A DNA stretch of 25,903 nt from CALZKI01 sp964567585 (lineage in GTDB: Bacteria > Bacillota > Clostridia > Lachnospirales > Lachnospiraceae), in NCBI GenBank assembly GCA_964567585.1, contig CAZMND010000022.1:1-25903 (forward strand), written 5' to 3'. Made by a program: the position numbers and the translations under genes. Shown here in pieces: positions 22,907-25,903 of this stretch; within the stretch, counting starts at the first letter, position 1; every line of letters begins with the position of its first letter. The notes below the pieces were generated by a model, which was given only the letters and a program-made list of their open reading frames with translations, was not told the origin of the DNA and did no database searches.

Positions 22907-23749
22907 ATGAAGAAAACGCTTAGTGAACTCACGATTAAAGATAATTTTGTTTTTGGAGCAGTTATGTGTGAAGAGGCAAATTGTCGCAGATTTTTGGAAA
23001 TGGTTCTGGACTTTCCAATTGAAAGGGTAGAAGTAAATAAAGAAAAGAGCATTGTATATCATCCTGAATACAAAGGAGTGCGACTTGATGTGTATGCAAA
23101 GGACGGGAACAATACCCACTATAATGTAGAGATGCAAGCACTTAAAGAAACGTCATTGGGTAAAAGAGCAAGATACTATCATAGTCACATTGATATGGAA
23201 TTGTTGCTTAGTGGTGAGGATTATTCTCAATTACCAAATACATATGTGATTTTCATATGTGACTTTGATCCTTTTATGAGAGGCAAATATTGCTATACGT
23301 TTGAAAATTTATGTATAGAAGATATAGGACTATCAATCAGTGATGGTGCAAAAAGTATTTTTCTAAATACCAGAGGGAAAAATCGAGATGAAGTGCCGGA
23401 AGAAATGGTGGCGTTTCTTGAGTTTGTAAAAGCTGATTTGGTGGATAGCACTAAGGATTTCCAAAATGATTTTGTTAGGCAATTACAAAATAGTGTCCAA
23501 AAGGTGAAGTCAAGTAGGAAAATGGAGGAGAATTTTATGATTTTACGCGAAATGCTTAGAGATGAACGCGCCGAAGGAAAAGCTGAAGGAAAAGCCGAAG
23601 ATATTCTGTTTTTATTAAGAGAAATCGGTTCGGTTTCCGAACAGTTGCAGGAAAGAATCATAAATGAAAAAGATTTGTCGGTCTTACTTAAGTGGCTGAA
23701 ATTAGCGGCAAAATCGGAATCCATTCAGCAATTTGAGGAAAATATGTAA
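22907..23749 (+). CDS. Rpn-family PD-(D/E)XK nuclease (recombination-promoting nuclease/transposase-like)
   Basis: 280 aa from ATG 22907 with CGGAGGA 6 nt upstream. The N-terminal half is the restriction-like core: ELTIKDNFVFGAVM, then GVRLDVYAKDG and YNVEMQ, giving the D...E-x-Q catalytic motif, and KRARYYHSHID. A later FLEFVKADL and a short repeat (EGKAEGKAED) precede a helical tail, as in many Lachnospiraceae members that vary by repeat expansion. Proteins of this family act in RecA-independent recombination in E. coli. No inverted repeats are seen around the gene, so it is a single gene rather than a clear insertion sequence. Confidence 0.85.
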   Translation: MKKTLSELTIKDNFVFGAVMCEEANCRRFLEMVLDFPIERVEVNKEKSIVYHPEYKGVRLDVYAKDGNNTHYNVEMQALKETSLGKRARYYHSHIDMELLLSGEDYSQLPNTYVIFICDFDPFMRGKYCYTFENLCIEDIGLSISDGAKSIFLNTRGKNRDEVPEEMVAFLEFVKADLVDSTKDFQNDFVRQLQNSVQKVKSSRKMEENFMILREMLRDERAEGKAEGKAEDILFLLREIGSVSEQLQERIINEKDLSVLLKWLKLAAKSESIQQFEENM

Positions 23750-23777
23750 AAAGTTCTATTTATCTAAATTTTCAAAG

Positions 23778-23800
23778 GGCATATGCAAAATGCATATGCC
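23778..23800. other. Short hairpin in the gap after the Rpn gene
   Basis: GGCATATGC (23778-23786) pairs with GCATATGCC (23792-23800). No T run follows, so a terminator call is weak. The rest of 23750-23872 holds a GCCCG/CGGGC mini-hairpin and nothing else that I can support. Confidence 0.35.
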
Positions 23801-23872
23801 TGTCACTATCAATCAAGCCCGTTCGGGCAAGCTATTCAAAAAAATGCAGAGGAATTCTATAATTTAAAGTAT

Positions 23873-24000
23873 TTATTTGCTGGGGTATTCTGTTTTTATA
23901 TTACTCGCACCTGTAATGTAATCTAGTGAGACATTATAATATTTTGCCAGTATCAACAAACTGTCTACGGGAATTCTTGTTTTTCCGCTGTATCTAATGT
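23873..24000 (-). pseudogene. C-terminal remnant of a Cro/C1 (XRE) regulator
   Basis: Minus-strand frame ending at TAA (23875-23873) reads IPVDSLLILAKYYNVSLDYI followed by TGAS, the standard end of an HTH_3 domain (I-P-x-x-x-L-x-x-x-A-x-x-x-x-V-S-x-D-Y-L-x-G). The first helices of the domain are missing: similarity fades upstream of about 24000, where another gene remnant starts. Not translated on its own. Confidence 0.65.
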
Positions 24001-24719
24001 GTGTAAAAGGTCAGTGCATGGATTGGTATGAAACAGAAGTAGCACCGGAAAAAATGTTTGAACATGATAGAGCAATTGTTCAATTGGAAAAGACGTTTGA
24101 CACTGTATATGGTACGTGCAAATTATTTTCTGCTGATGCACAAGAAGAAAACTGGGCTGATGGGGTATATGCATTAATTAAATTAGATGATGAATGGTGT
24201 GTAATGATTCAAAGTTCTGTTACATATGAAGGAATAAAAACAGCTCTTTTGTATATGGAAGAATATATATGTATTATGACCGGTCCAAAACAAATACCTA
24301 TTGCTTTCGATTACGAATATCCCAATTGGCTTACAGATGATAATGGCAATAAATTAATGGGCTTCAATGTACCGATAGGGATGACTCGTATGGAGAATGA
24401 TCCCGCGGTATGCTTCCAAGACGGAGCAAAATTGGTGCGTATTTTAAATACGGATTATGGATATGCGTATAGTTGTATGTCTGGTGGAAATGAAGGGGAT
24501 TTATATACAAAAAAGAATGAAGTGGATACGGTATATGGAAAAGCAAAAATTTATGATGTGAAAGTGGCGTGGGGAGAAAATAACTATATATACTATGAAA
24601 TGGCATATTTTTGCGTAAATGGAGTCTATATTTGGGTTCAGTATAAGGATTACGGTGCAGAGGGATATACGAATCAACTTGAAGATATAATTTCAAATCA
24701 GTTATTTATACAGGAATAA
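23997..24719 (+). CDS. Duplicated-domain protein of unknown function, probably 5'-truncated
   Basis: 240 aa from ATG 23997 with no convincing RBS and a start inside the XRE remnant; ATG 24018 is an alternative. Two related halves: FDTVYGTCKLFSADA...YALIKLDDEWCVMIQ...LLYMEEYI and VDTVYGKAKIYDVKV...YEMAYFCVNGVYIWVQ...LEDIISNQL, so the protein has an internal repeat. It looks like the soluble C-terminal part of a secreted or lipoprotein-type protein (DUF4367-like in flavour) that lost its signal and membrane segment when the locus was rearranged. May be a pseudogene. Confidence 0.5.
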   Translation: MCVKGQCMDWYETEVAPEKMFEHDRAIVQLEKTFDTVYGTCKLFSADAQEENWADGVYALIKLDDEWCVMIQSSVTYEGIKTALLYMEEYICIMTGPKQIPIAFDYEYPNWLTDDNGNKLMGFNVPIGMTRMENDPAVCFQDGAKLVRILNTDYGYAYSCMSGGNEGDLYTKKNEVDTVYGKAKIYDVKVAWGENNYIYYEMAYFCVNGVYIWVQYKDYGAEGYTNQLEDIISNQLFIQE

Positions 24720-24759
24720 AAGTGTGTGGTGTCATAAGAAAAATTTTATATTTAGTTTA

Positions 24760-24788
24760 TTGTTTTCTTAATTATTGCCAGTTATAAT
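24760..24788 (+). promoter_or_regulatory. Promoter of the toxin-antitoxin pair
   Basis: TTGTTT (24760-24765), 17-nt spacer, TATAAT (24783-24788), 26 nt before the antitoxin start. Confidence 0.6.
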
Positions 24789-24813
24789 TAGGACAAAGAA
24801 AGGAAGTGTTCTT

Positions 24814-24963
24814 ATGGCACCAATAACACAAACAAATAGTATGTCAGAAGATAAAAATAGTATTGCCCTTTTATACGATGAACTATTACAAGGTTTCGAA
24901 AGTATGAAAAACAGCGAAGGATATACTATTGAAGAGGCTTGGGAGGAAATAGATAAAATTTAA
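24814..24963 (+). CDS. Small antitoxin candidate
   Basis: 49 aa from ATG 24814 with AAAGGAAG upstream. Short acidic protein, MAPITQTNSMSEDKNSIALL at the start, ending EEAWEEIDKI, with a helix that resembles the C-terminal toxin-binding tails of RelB/ParD-like antitoxins. No DNA-binding part is obvious, so regulation of the operon by this protein alone is doubtful. One nt separates its stop from the toxin start. Confidence 0.7.
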   Translation: MAPITQTNSMSEDKNSIALLYDELLQGFESMKNSEGYTIEEAWEEIDKI

Positions 24964-24964
24964 T

Positions 24965-25285
24965 ATGAAACGAAAGAGATATAAAGTAGTTATTTCTCCC
25001 CAAGCTGTTTCTGATATCAAGTCAATTAAACTGTACATTCTAAAAACATTCAAATATCGCGAATACGCAGAGCATTTTTCAAGACAAATCAAAAAAACAA
25101 TCAAGAATTTAGAATTTTTTCCACAAAGAAACCAAAAAACAGGTTATTATATTCAAAATCAAGATGTATATATGTGTATATACAAGACCTATCTTGTTTT
25201 TTATGTCATAGGTGAGTCCCAAGTGACAATAATGAGAGTGCTGAAAGAACGGATGTATTGGCAAGGTGTTATTGATCCAAATTGA
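24965..25285 (+). CDS. ParE/RelE-superfamily toxin
   Basis: 106 aa. YKVVISPQAVSDIKSIKLYI at the N-terminus, a helical middle (AEHFSRQIKKTIKNLEFFPQ), and the C-terminal strand pattern YLVFYVIGESQVTIMRVLKE, ending ERMYW, are typical of ParE/RelE toxins. RelE-like members cut mRNA on the ribosome, ParE-like members poison gyrase; the sequence alone does not decide which. Coupled to the antitoxin gene just upstream. Confidence 0.85.
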   Translation: MKRKRYKVVISPQAVSDIKSIKLYILKTFKYREYAEHFSRQIKKTIKNLEFFPQRNQKTGYYIQNQDVYMCIYKTYLVFYVIGESQVTIMRVLKERMYWQGVIDPN

Positions 25286-25326
25286 TAATACATAAATAAC
25301 TTCCCATGCAACTCATACATATTTCC

Positions 25327-25355
25327 TTGAAACTCTTTAAAAATAGGTGTATAAT
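25327..25355 (+). promoter_or_regulatory. Promoter of the MFS transporter gene
   Basis: TTGAAA (25327-25332), 17-nt spacer, perfect TATAAT (25350-25355). It leaves a 5' leader of about 70 nt; no terminator or riboswitch fold is evident in it. Confidence 0.75.
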
Positions 25356-25431
25356 AATACTGTTTAGGGTTTCGCAAAGAAAAAGTAGGCAGAAACTCAA
25401 GAGAAAATAAAGAAAAAGGAAGTAAAGAACT

Positions 25432-25903
25432 ATGGGAGAAAATGTTAAGAAGTCCGGTGGCTGGCGTACAAACAAATGGATTCGCGCAGCAATTCCGGCG
25501 TTATTATTGCATTGTAGTATCGGTACAGTGTATTGTTGGTCCATCTTTAGTCAGGAAATCGCAGACTATATTGGATTTTCAAAAAGTGCAACAGAATGGG
25601 CATTCAGTTTTGCAATCTTTTTCCTTGGTATGTCAGCAGCATTCCTTGGTAACGTTGTAGAAAAAGACATACATAAATCTTCTTTGATTGCAACTATCTG
25701 TTTTGCAGCAGGTATGGCAGGTACAGGTTTCTTTATCTGGTACGGCGGTCTTCATAAAGGAAGTGCACTTGCTTTAATTGGTATCTATGTATGTTATGGT
25801 TTGATTATGGGTATCGGTCTTGGTACAGGTTACCTTTCACCGGTTAAAACATTGATGCTTTGGTTCCAGGATAGAAAAGGTCTTGCAACAGGTCTTGCAG
25901 TAG
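25432..25903 (+). CDS. OFA-family MFS transporter (3' end outside window)
   Basis: 157 codons seen from ATG 25432, RBS AAAAAGGAAG. Starts MGENVKKSGGWRTNKWIRAA, then membrane helix 1 with HCSIGTVYCWSIF, FSFAIFFLGMSAAFLG for helix 2, and GLIMGIGLGTGYLSPVKTLM followed by WFQDRKGLATGLAV, the standard signature of oxalate/formate antiporter-type MFS proteins in Lachnospiraceae. Substrate cannot be told; many such proteins carry small carboxylates. Confidence 0.88.
   Translation, partial: MGENVKKSGGWRTNKWIRAAIPALLLHCSIGTVYCWSIFSQEIADYIGFSKSATEWAFSFAIFFLGMSAAFLGNVVEKDIHKSSLIATICFAAGMAGTGFFIWYGGLHKGSALALIGIYVCYGLIMGIGLGTGYLSPVKTLMLWFQDRKGLATGLAV

Noticed and set aside
23293..23724. 143-aa minus-strand reading frame inside the Rpn nuclease gene
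   Set aside because: Ser/Phe-rich shadow of a gene with clear family motifs; no start signal.
22907..23749. Rpn gene as a complete insertion sequence
   Set aside because: No terminal inverted repeats or target-site duplication seen around it; this family is usually found as single genes.
23778..23800. Terminator for the Rpn gene
   Set aside because: Good stem but no T run after it on the plus strand.

Overview
The window comes from an AT-rich, low-GC, Gram-positive anaerobe. The two outer blocks hold electron-transfer flavoprotein genes, an anchored pullulanase and a phosphotransbutyrylase/butyrate kinase pair, which points to a starch-using, butyrate-forming Lachnospiraceae (Coprococcus- or Butyrivibrio-like). 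The family is inferred from gene content; no species call is made.

Layout. 1-1751: end of etfB and complete etfA. 1933-5037: secreted, membrane-anchored type I pullulanase. 5137-7250: an AgrA/AgrC-like two-component pair (LytTR response regulator and HPK10-type histidine kinase) with no agrB or agrD beside it. 7228-19254: a bacteriocin island built of three cassettes. 19329-21340 (minus strand): buk and ptb. 21535-22845: three small genes (membrane protein, LURP-one-like protein, DUF2809-like protein). 22907-23749: Rpn-type PD-(D/E)XK nuclease. 23873-24719: two gene remnants abutting each other. 24814-25285: ParE/RelE-type toxin-antitoxin pair. 25432-end: start of an OFA-type MFS transporter.

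The core observation is a composite control module present three times (about 7228-8250, 9389-9870 and 14141-14637). Each copy has, in order: two 20-bp direct repeats resembling AgrA/LytTR boxes; a promoter whose -35 starts exactly 1 nt after the second repeat and has an 18-nt spacer; an ORF of 21-24 codons for a hydrophobic peptide ending in W-[LKE]-...-F-G; a c-di-GMP-I (GEMM-I) type riboswitch whose 3' edge overlaps an intrinsic terminator; and a 136-137-nt structured leader with three hairpins and a 6-bp loop-to-loop pairing that I do not recognise. In cassettes 1 and 3 the leader ends at the Shine-Dalgarno of double-glycine-leader peptide genes. In cassette 1 a stand-alone GyrI-like ligand-binding domain gene lies between riboswitch and leader.

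Working model (inference): the LytTR regulator turns on all three promoters, c-di-GMP decides whether transcription passes the terminators, and the leader RNA tunes translation of the peptide genes. The peptides would be processed and exported by one shared C39-peptidase ABC transporter (15495-17693) with its HlyD/LcnD-like partner. Self-protection candidates are two CPBP membrane proteases (plus a third, truncated copy), a 208-aa membrane protein and a 61-aa membrane protein. Cassette 2 is decaying: its small peptide has a premature TAG, and its leader runs into a 5'-truncated SPASM protein fused to a C39-like domain that has lost all three catalytic residues.
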